The position numbers were made by a program, and so were the translations under genes. 54,774 nt of DNA from Labilithrix sp. (GTDB lineage Bacteria; Myxococcota_A; Polyangia; Polyangiales; Polyangiaceae), in assembly GCA_019637195.1 (NCBI GenBank), contig JAHBWA010000052.1, positions 1-54,774 on the forward strand, written 5' to 3'. Within the stretch, counting starts at the first letter, position 1. Each line of letters opens with the position of its first letter. Shown here in pieces: positions 11,954 through 21,010 of the stretch. Under the pieces are notes generated by a model. The model was not told where the DNA came from and did not search any database. It was given only the letters and a program-made list of their open reading frames with translations.

Positions 11954-13504
11954 TCAAGGCGCCGGCGGCGCGACCGCGTGCGCCGCCGGCAGCCGGGTCG
12001 TCGACAGCCACACGGTGAACGTCGTGCCCTGACCGGGCCGGCTGTCGACCTCGATCCGCCCGCCCATCCGCTCGAGGCTCTCCTTCGAGATCGAGAGGCC
12101 GAGCCCGGTGCCGGTCTGCTTGGTCGTGAAGAAGGGGTCGAAGATCCGGCCGAGGTGCTCCGGCTCGATCCCGACGCCGGTGTCGGAGACGTCGACGCCG
12201 ACGAGGCTCGCCGCGTCATCGGTGCGCGTTCGAACGTGGATCGCGCGCTCGCCGACGGGCCGCTCGGTCATCGCGTGCGCCGCGTTGACGAAGATGTTGA
12301 TGAACACCTGACAGAGCCGCGACTCGCTCGCGAGCACCCCCGGCACCTCGCCGAGATCCACGCTGACGTGCACGTTCTTGGCGACCTCGGGTCCGGCGAG
12401 CCGGAGGGCCGTCTCGATCACCGCGCGGACGTCCACGTAGAAGAGCTCCTCGGAGCCCGAGCGCCCGAGCGCGCGGAGATCCCAGACGATCTGCTGCATT
12501 CGGCCGGCGCCCTCGCGCGCGTCGAGCAGCGCCTTCGTCTTGCGCGCCCCGGGAGGGCAGCGATCGCTCAGCGCGAAGTCGAGGTTCGCGAGGACGTAGG
12601 TGAGCGGGTTCATGATCTCGTGCGCGACGCTCGCCGAGAGCATGCCGATGCTCGCGAGGCGCTCCTTCTCGGCGACGCCCGCGACCATGCGACGCCGCTC
12701 GGTGACGTCGCGCGCGACCAGCATGACGAGCTCGGCCCCCTCCGCCCCGGGAGCGTCGACGATCGGCACGAACGTCGTCTCGTACCAGGAGGTCGCGCCG
12801 CTCGCTCCCGCGCCCCGCAGCTCGAGCCGAACGACCTCGCGCTCGATGAGCGCGGTCTCGAAGCAGCGCTGCCAATCGTCGACGTAGTCCGCGTGGACGA
12901 ACGCGTGGCCGTGCGCGCCGATGACGTCGTCCGGCGAGAGCCCCGGGAACAGCCGGCTGACGGAGACGATCCGCGAGTCGCGGCCGACGAGGATGATGAT
13001 GTCGGGCAGATTGCTGGCGAGCGAGCGCCACATCGCCTCGCTCCGCCGGAGCTTCTCCTCGGCGCGCTTGCGCTCGGTGATGTCGAGGAACGTGACGATC
13101 GCGCCGGTGAGGGTGCCGTCCGCGCCGCGCGCCGGCACGGCGCGGAAGATGGCCCACGACGTCGTCCCGTCCGGCCGCTGGACGCCGATCGTCACCGGCT
13201 CCTGCGGCTCTCCGGTGGCGAGCACGCGCGCCACCGGGTATTCGGCGACCGGGCAGGGCGAGCCGTCCTCGCGGAGCGTCGTCGTCTCGAAGCTGCTGAT
13301 GAAGCGCTGGGTGAGATCGTCGAAGCGGTAGCCCAGGATGCGGAGGGCTTCGGCGTTCGCCTCGACGACGGAGCCGTCGGTGGCGACGTGCACGACGCCG
13401 CCGGGCACCGCGTCGAGGATGACGCGCACCAGGCTCGCGCGCTGCTCGAGGTCCACCCGCGTCGGCTCGGGATCGATGCCGAAGGGGCGCGTGCGCGATT
13501 CCAC
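11954..13504 (-). CDS. PAS-domain sensor histidine kinase
   Basis: 516-residue soluble sensor kinase. Two PAS domains lie at about 22-145 and 155-275, each ending in a D-I/V-T-E-R linker (DITERKRAEE, DVTERRRM). The dimerisation box holds the phosphorylated His295 in SVAHEIMNPL. The ATPase domain has the N box (INIFVNAAHAM), the G1 box DTGVGIEPEHLGRIFDPF and the G2 box GTGLGLSISK. No transmembrane helix is seen, so the signal is intracellular. The start is a GTG. No response regulator is adjacent, making it an orphan kinase. Highly likely active; the signal is unknown. Confidence 0.93.
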   Translation of the reverse strand: MESRTRPFGIDPEPTRVDLEQRASLVRVILDAVPGGVVHVATDGSVVEANAEALRILGYRFDDLTQRFISSFETTTLREDGSPCPVAEYPVARVLATGEPQEPVTIGVQRPDGTTSWAIFRAVPARGADGTLTGAIVTFLDITERKRAEEKLRRSEAMWRSLASNLPDIIILVGRDSRIVSVSRLFPGLSPDDVIGAHGHAFVHADYVDDWQRCFETALIEREVVRLELRGAGASGATSWYETTFVPIVDAPGAEGAELVMLVARDVTERRRMVAGVAEKERLASIGMLSASVAHEIMNPLTYVLANLDFALSDRCPPGARKTKALLDAREGAGRMQQIVWDLRALGRSGSEELFYVDVRAVIETALRLAGPEVAKNVHVSVDLGEVPGVLASESRLCQVFINIFVNAAHAMTERPVGERAIHVRTRTDDAASLVGVDVSDTGVGIEPEHLGRIFDPFFTTKQTGTGLGLSISKESLERMGGRIEVDSRPGQGTTFTVWLSTTRLPAAHAVAPPAP

Positions 13505-13587
13505 GTTTTCAGTGGTACCGGCTACGCGGCCGGGTGTCGACCGTCAGCGAGGCGCCGCGGCGACGCCCGAGAGGGCCGCCGGACGCC

Positions 13588-13609
13588 CTGAGCGCCGGGC
13601 GGCGCTCAG
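13588..13609 (-). terminator. Hairpin at the end of preA
   Basis: CTGAGCGCC and GGCGCTCAG are perfect nine-base arms around a GGGC loop, overlapping the preA stop codon. On the minus strand no T-run follows, so termination would be weak or Rho-assisted; on the plus strand TTTT follows but no gene reads into it. Confidence 0.35.
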
Positions 13610-14955
13610 TTTTCGTCGTGGATGCCGCCGGGGAGCTTGTCCCGGCCCTGCTGAACGCGCTCGTTCCACGTCTCGGACTTCCCGTTCGGGACCTCGACCA
13701 TGGAAATGCAGCCGGGCACCGGGCACACGAGCTGGCATAGGTTGCAGCCCACGCACTCCGGCTCGTCGATCCACGGGACGCGATCGCCGGCGATCGCGCC
13801 GAGCGGCAGGGGCTTCGGCGCCTTGGCCGGTCCGTGCGCGTGCGCGTGCGGCGGGCGCGGGCGGTCGCCTTCGCCCGTGAAGATGCACTGGTGGGCGCCG
13901 TCATGACACGCGGTCACGCAGAGCTGGCAGCCGATGCAGCTCTTCGCGTCGATGTTCGCGACGAGCTTGTAGGAGAGGTCGAGGTCGCCCCACTCCTGGT
14001 AGCCGCCGACCGCGCGACCGCGCAGCTCGCTCACGCTCTTCATCCCCTGGGCGTCCAGGTACTCCGACAGGCCGTCGATCATGTCGCGGACGATGCGGTA
14101 GCCGTAGTGCATGACCGCGGTGCAGACCTGCACGCTCGTGGCGCCGAGGGCGATGAACTCCGCCGCGTCGCGCCAGGTCGCGATCCCGCCGATGCCGGAG
14201 ATCGGGATCATCCCGGGCTCGCGGGCGAGCGCCGCGACCATGTGCAGGGCGATCGGCTTCACCGCCGGTCCGCAGTAGCCGCCGTTGGTCGAGGCGTTGC
14301 CGACGCGGGGGAGGGGGACCAGGCGGTCGAGGTCGACGCCGACGATGCTCTTGATCGTGTTGATCAGCGCGATCCCGTCGGCCTTGCCGGCGACCGCCGC
14401 GGTGCCGGCCTCGACGATGTCGCCGGTGTTGGGAGTGAGCTTCACGAGGACCGGCGTCTTCGCGAACTCCTTCACCCAGCTCGTGATCTCCTGGAGGAGC
14501 TTCGGCTCCTGGCCGACGCTCGAGCCCATGCCGCGCTCGCACATGCCGTGCGGGCAGCCGAAGTTCAGCTCGAGGCCGTCGACGCCGGCGTCCTCGCACT
14601 TGCGGATGAGGACCTTCCAGTCGTTCTTGGTCTCGGTCATCAGCGACGCGATGACCACGTTCTTCGGGTAGCGCTTCTTGACCTCGCGGATCTCGCGGAG
14701 GTTCGTCTCGAGCGGGCGGTCGGTGATGAGCTCGATGTTGTTGAGCCCCATCAGCTTGCGGCCGTCGTAGTCGACGCCGCCGAACCGGCTCGTGACGTTC
14801 ATGATCGGGTCGCCGAGCGTCTTCCAGACGGCGCCGCCCCAGCCCGCGTCGAACGCGCGCATGACCTGCTCGCCGCTGTTCGCCGGGGGCGCCGACGCGA
14901 GCCAGAAGGGGTTCGGGCTCTTGATGCCCGCGAACTCGATGCTGAGATCCGCCAT
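13606..14955 (-). CDS. preA: NAD-dependent dihydropyrimidine dehydrogenase, subunit PreA
   Basis: 449-residue catalytic subunit that reduces uracil or thymine to the dihydro form. The FMN-binding TIM barrel covers about 1-310 (ELNFGCPHGMCERGMG, LVKLTPNTGDI, GIGGIATWRDA). Two C-terminal [4Fe-4S] ferredoxin motifs follow: CIGCQLCVTAC and CVGCNLCQLVCP. A good ribosome site (GGAGAGAAG) precedes the ATG. It is the last gene of a leftward operon with preT and an aminotransferase, 27 bases after preT. PreA and PreT together correspond to the two halves of mammalian DPD. Confidence 0.95.
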   Translation of the reverse strand: MADLSIEFAGIKSPNPFWLASAPPANSGEQVMRAFDAGWGGAVWKTLGDPIMNVTSRFGGVDYDGRKLMGLNNIELITDRPLETNLREIREVKKRYPKNVVIASLMTETKNDWKVLIRKCEDAGVDGLELNFGCPHGMCERGMGSSVGQEPKLLQEITSWVKEFAKTPVLVKLTPNTGDIVEAGTAAVAGKADGIALINTIKSIVGVDLDRLVPLPRVGNASTNGGYCGPAVKPIALHMVAALAREPGMIPISGIGGIATWRDAAEFIALGATSVQVCTAVMHYGYRIVRDMIDGLSEYLDAQGMKSVSELRGRAVGGYQEWGDLDLSYKLVANIDAKSCIGCQLCVTACHDGAHQCIFTGEGDRPRPPHAHAHGPAKAPKPLPLGAIAGDRVPWIDEPECVGCNLCQLVCPVPGCISMVEVPNGKSETWNERVQQGRDKLPGGIHDEN

Positions 14956-14982
14956 CTTCTTCTCTCCTCGAGCTCCTCGAGC

Positions 14983-16341
14983 CTACTTGCCTGACCAGCG
15001 CGCCAGAAGAGCGCGCGCGGCGTTGCGGCCGTCGGCGACGGCGTTGACGACTTCCTTGCCGCCGTTGATGCAGTCACCGCCGGCGAAGACCTTCGCGTTG
15101 CCGGTGACGCACGTGGACGTGTCGGCGACGACGACGCAGCCGCGCTTGTCGAGCTCGACGCCCGGGAGCGCCGCCGCGATGGCCGAGAGCTTCGACTGTC
15201 CGATCGCGAGCGCGACGAGATCGCAGGGGAGCTCGTGCTCGCTCCCGGCGATCGGCTTGGCGGTCGCGTCGGTCTTGGCGACGCGGAGCGCCGTGAGCTT
15301 GCCGCTCGCGTCGCGGACGAAGGCGACCGGCTGGACGTGACCGACGAGGCGGACGCCCTCCTTGCGGCCGCCGCTCATCTCGTGCGCGTAGCCGCTCATC
15401 TCGGGGACGCCGCGCCGGTAGCACATCGCGACGTCGGCCGCGCCGAGCAGCGCGCACTCGCGCGCGACGTCGATCGCCGTGTTGCCGCCGCCGACGACGA
15501 GGACGCGCTTACCCGCGATCTGCTCGCGGTGGGCCTTCGTCATCTCGAGCTTCATCTCCTCGATCCACTCGGTGGCGCCGTAGACGCCCGGGCCGTCTTC
15601 GCCGGGGATGCCGAGCTTCGAGTCCGCGCCGAGGCCGACGCCGATGAACACCGCGTCGTACGTCTCGAGCAGCTTCTTGCCGGAGATGCGGCCCGGGCCG
15701 TCGTCGGCGCCGATCTCGATGCCCGTCTTGATCTCGACGCCGAGGCCCTCGACCCACGCGACCTCGTGGAGCGCGTCGTGGGCGTGGAGCTTGTACGGCG
15801 CGATGCCGGTGGTGTTGAGGCCGCCGGCGTACGCGCGCTTCTCGAAGACGACCGCCTCGTGCCCCTCGAGCGCGAGGTAGCCGGCGAACGCGAGCGACGC
15901 GGGCCCACCGCCGATGCACGCGACCCGCTTCTTGGCGACGCCGACGTCGACCTTCTTGGCGAGGACCGGGGCCTGGCCGGGGCGCGTCGCGGTCTCGGTG
16001 GCGAAGCGCTGGAGCCGCCCGATCTGGATCGGGTCGCGCCCCCATCCGGTGTAGACGCAGTCGCCTTGGCAGAGGACCTCGACCGGACAGACGCGCGCGC
16101 ACGAGTGGCCGAGGAGGTTCTGCTCGAAGATCGTCCGCGCGCTGCCGCGCACGTTGCCCGACGCGATCTTCTTGATGAACGTGGGGATGTCGATCTCGGT
16201 CGGGCACGCCTTGATGCAGGGCGCGTCCGAGCAGTAGAGGCAGCGATCGGCCTCGGCCTTCGCCTCCGCCTCCGTGTAGAGCGGCTTCTTGTCGGCCAGC
16301 TCGTTCTCGAGACGATCCTCTGGAAGCTTTTCGAGCGTCAT
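14983..16341 (-). CDS. preT: NAD-dependent dihydropyrimidine dehydrogenase, subunit PreT
   Basis: 452-residue electron-input subunit that passes electrons from NAD(P)H through FAD and iron-sulfur clusters to PreA. The N-terminal cluster domain has CLYCSDAPCIKACPTEIDI and HSCARVCPVEVLCQGDC. FAD binding is at CIGGGPASLAFAG and NAD(P) binding at VLVVGGGNTAIDVA. The C-terminal FAD contact is FAGGDCINGG. The ATG at 16341 was chosen because it gives the standard N-terminus of the family; the frame is open further upstream. It sits between the aminotransferase gene (20 bases upstream) and preA. Confidence 0.94.
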   Translation of the reverse strand: MTLEKLPEDRLENELADKKPLYTEAEAKAEADRCLYCSDAPCIKACPTEIDIPTFIKKIASGNVRGSARTIFEQNLLGHSCARVCPVEVLCQGDCVYTGWGRDPIQIGRLQRFATETATRPGQAPVLAKKVDVGVAKKRVACIGGGPASLAFAGYLALEGHEAVVFEKRAYAGGLNTTGIAPYKLHAHDALHEVAWVEGLGVEIKTGIEIGADDGPGRISGKKLLETYDAVFIGVGLGADSKLGIPGEDGPGVYGATEWIEEMKLEMTKAHREQIAGKRVLVVGGGNTAIDVARECALLGAADVAMCYRRGVPEMSGYAHEMSGGRKEGVRLVGHVQPVAFVRDASGKLTALRVAKTDATAKPIAGSEHELPCDLVALAIGQSKLSAIAAALPGVELDKRGCVVVADTSTCVTGNAKVFAGGDCINGGKEVVNAVADGRNAARALLARWSGK

Positions 16342-16361
16342 GGGTCCTCTTGACGGAGCGA

Positions 16362-17684
16362 TCAGGCGAACGCGGCGAACGAGTCCTCGAGAGCCTTGAG
16401 GCCCTCCTCGATCTCCGATTTCGTGACGTTCAGGGCAGGGGCGATGCGGACGACGTTGCCCCAGAGGCCGCCGCGGCCGATGAGCAGACCGCGCTTCTTC
16501 GTCTCCTCGAAGAGGCGCGTGGTGCTGGCGGCGTCGGGCGTGCGGTCCTTCGCCGTCTCGTCCTTCACGAGCTCGAGCGCCTGCATGAGGCCCTTGCCGC
16601 GGACGTCGCCGATGACCTTCGGGTACCGCTTCTTGAGCGCCCCGAGCCCCTCGCGGAGCAGCTTGCCCATGATCGCGGCGTTGTCGGTGAGCTTCTCCTC
16701 GACGATGACGTCGATCGTCGCGTTCGCGGCCGCGGTCGAGATCGGGTTGCCGCCGAAGGTCGCGATGTTGCCGGCCTTCCAGGCGTCGGCGACCGGCACC
16801 GTCGCGAGGCACGCGCCGATCGGCAAGCCGTTCGCGATGCCCTTCGCCATCGTCATGATGTCGGGCTCGACGCCGTCGTGGTGCTCGATGCCCCACATCT
16901 TGCCGCCGGTGCGGCCGAAGCCCGTCTGGACCTCGTCGCAGATGAAGAGGCCGCCGTACTTCTTCACGATGTCGGTCGCGACCTTGAAGTAGCCGTCCGG
17001 CGCGACGACGAAGCCGCCCACACCCTGGATGGGCTCGGCCAAGAACCCCGCGATCTCGCCGGTGGTCGTCGTCTGGATCAGCTCCTCGATGTCCGTCGCG
17101 CACTTCATCCCGCAGTGGTCGGGCGTGGCGTTGAACGGGCAGCGGTAGCAGTACGGAGAGTGGGCGTGCTTGATCCCGGCGATTTGCGTCGGCACCGCGC
17201 GGTACTTCGAGTGCGCCGTGAGCGACTGCGCGAGCATCGAGCGGCCCGAGTAGCCGTGGCGAAGCGCGATGAGCTCCTGCCGGCCGGTCGCGATCTGGGC
17301 GAGCGCCACGGCGGTCTCGTCGGCCTCGGTGCCGCTGGCCGTGAAGAACGCCTTGCCCGCCTTGCCGATCTTCCCCGGCGCGAGGTCGAGCAGCTTCTCG
17401 GCGAGCTCGACGATCCCGACGGTGGGGTAGAGCGTCGAGACGTGGCCGAGCCGGTCGATCTGCGCGTGGAGCGCGGCGTTGACCTTCGGGTGAGCCTGGC
17501 CGACGGAGACGGTGAGGATCCCGCCGAAGAAGTCGAGGTACTCCCGACCGTCGAGGTCCTTGAGCCGCGCGCCCTTGCCCTCGTCGAGGCACACCGGCTC
17601 GTCGTAGAACGTGCCGACGCTCGGGAAGAGGACCTCCTTGTGCTTCGTGCGGAGCTCCGCGCTCGTCCACTTTCGCTCGCTCAT
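16362..17684 (-). CDS. Class III aminotransferase for beta-alanine/beta-aminoisobutyrate (AGXT2-like)
   Basis: 440-residue PLP-dependent aminotransferase. PLP-binding Lys281 is in TMAKGIANG; the cofactor pocket shows TASGTEADE and the CDEVQTGFGRTG block. Similarity by eye is to the AGXT2/PydD group, which transfers the amino group of beta-alanine or D-3-aminoisobutyrate to pyruvate or glyoxylate. The ATG at 17684 has GGCGAGGAG five bases upstream. Several extra Cys residues (CYRCPF, CGMKC) are a feature of this group. Its place before preT and next to mmsA supports a role after ureidopropionase. Substrate choice is inferred from context. Confidence 0.86.
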   Translation of the reverse strand: MSERKWTSAELRTKHKEVLFPSVGTFYDEPVCLDEGKGARLKDLDGREYLDFFGGILTVSVGQAHPKVNAALHAQIDRLGHVSTLYPTVGIVELAEKLLDLAPGKIGKAGKAFFTASGTEADETAVALAQIATGRQELIALRHGYSGRSMLAQSLTAHSKYRAVPTQIAGIKHAHSPYCYRCPFNATPDHCGMKCATDIEELIQTTTTGEIAGFLAEPIQGVGGFVVAPDGYFKVATDIVKKYGGLFICDEVQTGFGRTGGKMWGIEHHDGVEPDIMTMAKGIANGLPIGACLATVPVADAWKAGNIATFGGNPISTAAANATIDVIVEEKLTDNAAIMGKLLREGLGALKKRYPKVIGDVRGKGLMQALELVKDETAKDRTPDAASTTRLFEETKKRGLLIGRGGLWGNVVRIAPALNVTKSEIEEGLKALEDSFAAFA

Positions 17685-17973
17685 CGTCACTCCTCGCCCC
17701 GCTTCCGCGGCGCGTCCCGTCGCGTGGCCCTCCCCCCGCGAGAAAGCTGACAGTCTCTCGCAACTTACCATCGTGTCAAGTGAAGTGGGCCCGCGCGCCC
17801 GAACGTCTCTCCGCGTCATCGTCGCCTCGATTCCGAACGGGGCGCACGGGGCGCACGGCGCGCAGCGGGACCGTGCGCCGTCGCGTCGCGCGCGGCGGTG
17901 TGAGGTCTCGACCGCGCGCCCGAATGTGGGAGAATGCTCGCCTCACGACCACCCCTCACACGCGAGCTTGTCC

Positions 17974-19482
17974 ATGTCCCAGAATCTCCCCACGGTCGGT
18001 CACTGGATCGACGGTCAGACCGTCCTCGGCTCGCAGCGCTCGCAGGACGTCTACGATCCGGCGACCGGTAAGGCCGAGCGGCGCGTCCTGCTCGCCGACA
18101 AGGCGACGGTAGAGGCCGCGATCGCGTCGGCCGAGAAGGCCTTCCCGGCGTGGCGCGCCACGGCGCCGCTCAAGCGCGCGCGTGTGATGAGCCGCCTCAA
18201 GGTCCTGCTCGAGCAGCACTCGGAGGAGATCGCGGCGCTCCTCACGGCGGAGCACGGCAAGGTCGCGGGCGACGCGATGGGCGAGGTCCAGCGCGGGATC
18301 GAGAACGTCGAGTTCGCGTCGTACGCGCCGGAGCTCTTGAAGGGCGAGTACAGCCGGAACGTCGGACCGAACATCGACTCCTGGAGCGAGCACCAGGCGC
18401 TCGGCGTCACGGCGGGCATCACGCCCTTCAACTTCCCGGCGATGGTGCCGCTCTGGATGTGGCCGATGGCCGTCGTCTGCGGCAACACGTTCGTGCTGAA
18501 GCCCTCCGAGCGCGATCCCTCGAGCGCGATGCGCGTCTCGCAGCTCGCGGTCGAGGCCGGCCTTCCGCCGGGCGTGCTCAACGTCGTCAACGGCGACAAG
18601 GAGGCGGTCGACGCGCTCCTCGACGACCGGCGCGTCCAGGCGGTGAGCTTCGTCGGCTCGACGCCGATTGCGGAATACATCTACGCGCGCGGCTGCGCGA
18701 ACGGCAAGCGCGTCCAGGCGCTCGGCGGCGCGAAGAACCACGCCGTCGTCATGCCCGACGCCGACATCGACAACGCCGTGAGCGCGCTGATGGGCGCCGC
18801 CTACGGCTCGTGCGGCGAGCGCTGCATGGCGATCCCGATCGTCGTCGCCGTCGGCGACGCCACCGCCGACGCCGTGGTGGCGGGGCTGACCGCCGAGATC
18901 CGCAAGATGAAGGTCGGCCCGGGCACGGACGCGCGCAACGACATGGGCCCGCTCGTCACGAAGCAGCACTTCGAGAAGGTGCGCGGCTACGTCGATCAGG
19001 GCGTGAAGGAAGGCGCGAAGCTCGTCGTGGACGGGCGAGGGGTGAAGATCGCCGGCCACGAGGGCGGCTACTTCCTCGGCGCGTGCCTCTTCGACCACGT
19101 GACGCCGGAGATGGTCGTCTACAAGGACGAGATCTTCGGCCCGGTGCTGGGCGTCGTCCGCGTCAAGTCGCTCGAGGAGGCGATGCGCCTCATCAACGAC
19201 CACGAGTACGGCAACGGCACCTGCATCTTCACGCGCGACGGCGAGGCCGCGCGCTACTTCTCGGACCACATCCTCGTCGGCATGGTCGGCGTGAACGTGC
19301 CGCTGCCGGTGCCGGTCGCGTACCACTCGTTCGGCGGCTGGAAGCGCTCGCTCTTCGGCGATCTTCACGCGTACGGCCCGGACGCCGTCCGCTTCTACAC
19401 GAAGCGCAAGACGATCACGCAGCGCTGGCCGTCGGCGGGCGTGCGCGAGGGCGCCATGTTCTCGTTCCCGTCCGTGAAATAG
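17974..19482 (+). CDS. mmsA: Methylmalonate-semialdehyde dehydrogenase (CoA-acylating)
   Basis: 502-residue aldehyde dehydrogenase that oxidises malonate or methylmalonate semialdehyde to acetyl-CoA or propionyl-CoA with CO2 release. Catalytic Cys284 is in CGERCMAI. The general-base Glu of ordinary aldehyde dehydrogenases is absent (GGAKNHAVV), which is the hallmark of the CoA-acylating group. N-terminal HWIDGQ and C-terminal FGGWKRSLFGD also match. The ATG at 17974 follows a 289-base divergent region shared with the aminotransferase operon, where a common regulator probably binds; no clear operator was found. It finishes the pyrimidine pathway. Confidence 0.94.
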   Translation: MSQNLPTVGHWIDGQTVLGSQRSQDVYDPATGKAERRVLLADKATVEAAIASAEKAFPAWRATAPLKRARVMSRLKVLLEQHSEEIAALLTAEHGKVAGDAMGEVQRGIENVEFASYAPELLKGEYSRNVGPNIDSWSEHQALGVTAGITPFNFPAMVPLWMWPMAVVCGNTFVLKPSERDPSSAMRVSQLAVEAGLPPGVLNVVNGDKEAVDALLDDRRVQAVSFVGSTPIAEYIYARGCANGKRVQALGGAKNHAVVMPDADIDNAVSALMGAAYGSCGERCMAIPIVVAVGDATADAVVAGLTAEIRKMKVGPGTDARNDMGPLVTKQHFEKVRGYVDQGVKEGAKLVVDGRGVKIAGHEGGYFLGACLFDHVTPEMVVYKDEIFGPVLGVVRVKSLEEAMRLINDHEYGNGTCIFTRDGEAARYFSDHILVGMVGVNVPLPVPVAYHSFGGWKRSLFGDLHAYGPDAVRFYTKRKTITQRWPSAGVREGAMFSFPSVK

Positions 19483-19540
19483 CGCACGCGCGCGATGCGA
19501 GCCGCGGGGAGGGGAGGCCCTCGCCGTTCCGCGGCTCGAT

Positions 19541-19626
19541 GCGTCGACGCGCGCGATGCGTCGACGCGGTTCGCGGTGCGTCGACGCGCGCGATGCGTCG
19601 GCGCGGTTCGCGGTGCGTCGACGCGC
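19541..19626. repeat. Five palindromic TGCGTCGACGCG units between convergent genes
   Basis: Five copies of TGCGTCGACGCG (one with GGCG for GACG) start at 19541, 19558, 19578, 19595 and 19615, so the spacing alternates 17 and 20 bases. This is a 37-bp tandem duplication in which each half carries the 10-bp palindrome GCGTCGACGC. It fills the 155-base gap between the ends of mmsA and the ureidopropionase gene. It could form hairpins on both strands and stop transcription from either side. Confidence 0.8.
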
Positions 19627-19637
19627 GCGTCTCCCGC

Positions 19638-20501
19638 TCAGGGTTTCGTCAGGTCGCCGTACGCGTCTGGGCGACGGTCGCGGTAGAACTGCCAGGTCTT
19701 CCGGACCTCCTCGATCACGTCGAGATCGCAGGTCGCGACGACGAGCTCCGACGCGTCCTCGGAGCCGACGGACAGCATGTTGCCGCGCGGATCGACGATG
19801 TAGCTCGTGCCGTAGAACTTGCCGATGTTCCACGGCGCCTCGGTGCCGACGCGGTTCGACGCGGCGACGAAGTAGCCGTTGGCTACCGCGTGGGCGGGCT
19901 GCTCGAGCTTCCAGAGGTACTGCGAGAGCCCGGCGACGGTGGCCGACGGATTGAAGACGATCTCGGCGCCGTTCAACCCGAGCGCGCGGGCTCCCTCCGG
20001 GAAGTGGCGGTCGTAGCAGATGTAGACGCCGACCTTGCCGTAGCGCGTCTGGAACACCGGAAACCCGAGGTTGCCCGGGCGGAAGAAGAACTTTTCCCAG
20101 AACTGGTTCGTGTGAGGGATGTGGTGCTTTCTGTACTTGCCGAGGTACTGCCCGTCGGCGTCGATGACCGCGGCGCTGTTGTAGTAGACGCCGGCCTGCT
20201 CGCGCTCGTAGAGCGGCACGACCATCGCCATCTCGTACTTCTTGGCGTAGGCCTGCATCACCTCGGTCGTCGGTCCGGGGATCGCCTCGGTCGCGTCGTA
20301 CCAGAAGGGATCCTGGCTCGGGCAGAAGTAGGGGCCGTTGAAGATCTCCTGCAGGCCGAGGATCTGGACGCCTTGCTTGCCCGCCTCCTCGATGAGCGGC
20401 AGGTGCGCGTCCATCGCGGCCTTCTGCGTCTTCTCGATGCTCCAGCCCTTTTCGTACGGGGTCGCAGCCTGGATCAAGCCAACCTTCACGTTGCGCGGCA
20501 T
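19638..20501 (-). CDS. pydC: Beta-ureidopropionase (N-carbamoyl-beta-alanine amidohydrolase)
   Basis: 287-residue nitrilase-superfamily enzyme. The Glu-Lys-Cys triad is complete: Glu52 in GLQEIFNG, Lys125 in KYRKHHIP and Cys162 in YICYDRHFPEGAR. The N-terminal and central sequence (EIFNGPYFCP, NQFWEKFFFRPGN) is that of ureidopropionases rather than of nitrilases or D-carbamoylases. It would hydrolyse N-carbamoyl-beta-alanine or N-carbamoyl-beta-aminoisobutyrate to the amino acid, CO2 and ammonia. It converges on mmsA and completes the local pyrimidine pathway except for dihydropyrimidinase. Confidence 0.92.
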   Translation of the reverse strand: MPRNVKVGLIQAATPYEKGWSIEKTQKAAMDAHLPLIEEAGKQGVQILGLQEIFNGPYFCPSQDPFWYDATEAIPGPTTEVMQAYAKKYEMAMVVPLYEREQAGVYYNSAAVIDADGQYLGKYRKHHIPHTNQFWEKFFFRPGNLGFPVFQTRYGKVGVYICYDRHFPEGARALGLNGAEIVFNPSATVAGLSQYLWKLEQPAHAVANGYFVAASNRVGTEAPWNIGKFYGTSYIVDPRGNMLSVGSEDASELVVATCDLDVIEEVRKTWQFYRDRRPDAYGDLTKP

Positions 20502-20692
20502 CTCTCCACCTCGTGTCTCTGCTCGTGAGTTCGGGCGGCGCCGGCGGCGCCGAGGGCGAGGTGGAAAGTCGTATCAGAAACCGTCGCGCGTCGCCCGGAC
20601 GCGCCCGCGAGGCGAAGGCGAGGCGCCCGCGGCGTCGGATTTTATGCCTGGTGCAGGGAACATTTCGGGATCCCGCCGTACTGTAGGGATGG

Positions 20693-20956
20693 ATGCACGG
20701 CTGGGAGACGCTCGACACGGCGCGCTGCGCCCGGTGCCGGGTCTACACGGAGACGAGCGACCTCACGCTCGACGGCGACGGTCACCCGTATTGCGGCTCC
20801 TGCGGAGGCCCATCCGCCCCCGGACCGCGCGCCTCCGCGGACGAGTGGACCGCGCGCGCCCGCTCGCCGCTGGAGCAGCGCGCGCGCGTCGTGGTCGGCG
20901 CGATGCTGCTCGTGACGCTCGCGTTCCCGCTCGCCGCCTGCGTGAGCCAGCTCTGA
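20693..20956 (+). CDS. Small zinc-ribbon membrane protein
   Basis: 87-residue protein with two CxxC pairs (Cys12/15 and Cys34/37) forming a likely zinc ribbon, followed by a linker and a C-terminal transmembrane helix (about 66-84, VVVGAMLLVTLAFPLAAC). A TAGGGA ribosome site precedes the ATG. The ribbon would face the cytosol and the tail cross the inner membrane. No family is recognised. It stands alone between the ureidopropionase gene and a lipoprotein gene on the other strand. Confidence 0.65.
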   Translation: MHGWETLDTARCARCRVYTETSDLTLDGDGHPYCGSCGGPSAPGPRASADEWTARARSPLEQRARVVVGAMLLVTLAFPLAACVSQL

Positions 20957-21010
20957 CGACGCGGCGCCGAGGTCACGTCCGCGGCTGCTCGATCCGTCCG
21001 CGGCGACCGC

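Noticed and set aside
13588..13609. Strong intrinsic terminator for the preA operon
   Set aside because: The hairpin is perfect but the required T-run is on the wrong strand, so only a low-confidence terminator was kept.
19541..19626. Possible CRISPR array
   Set aside because: Units are palindromic with 5-8 base gaps, there are no unique spacers of 30-40 bases and no cas genes.
17956..20718. 920-codon minus-strand frame across mmsA
   Set aside because: It is antisense to an intact dehydrogenase and low in complexity; only the ureidopropionase frame in this stretch is real.
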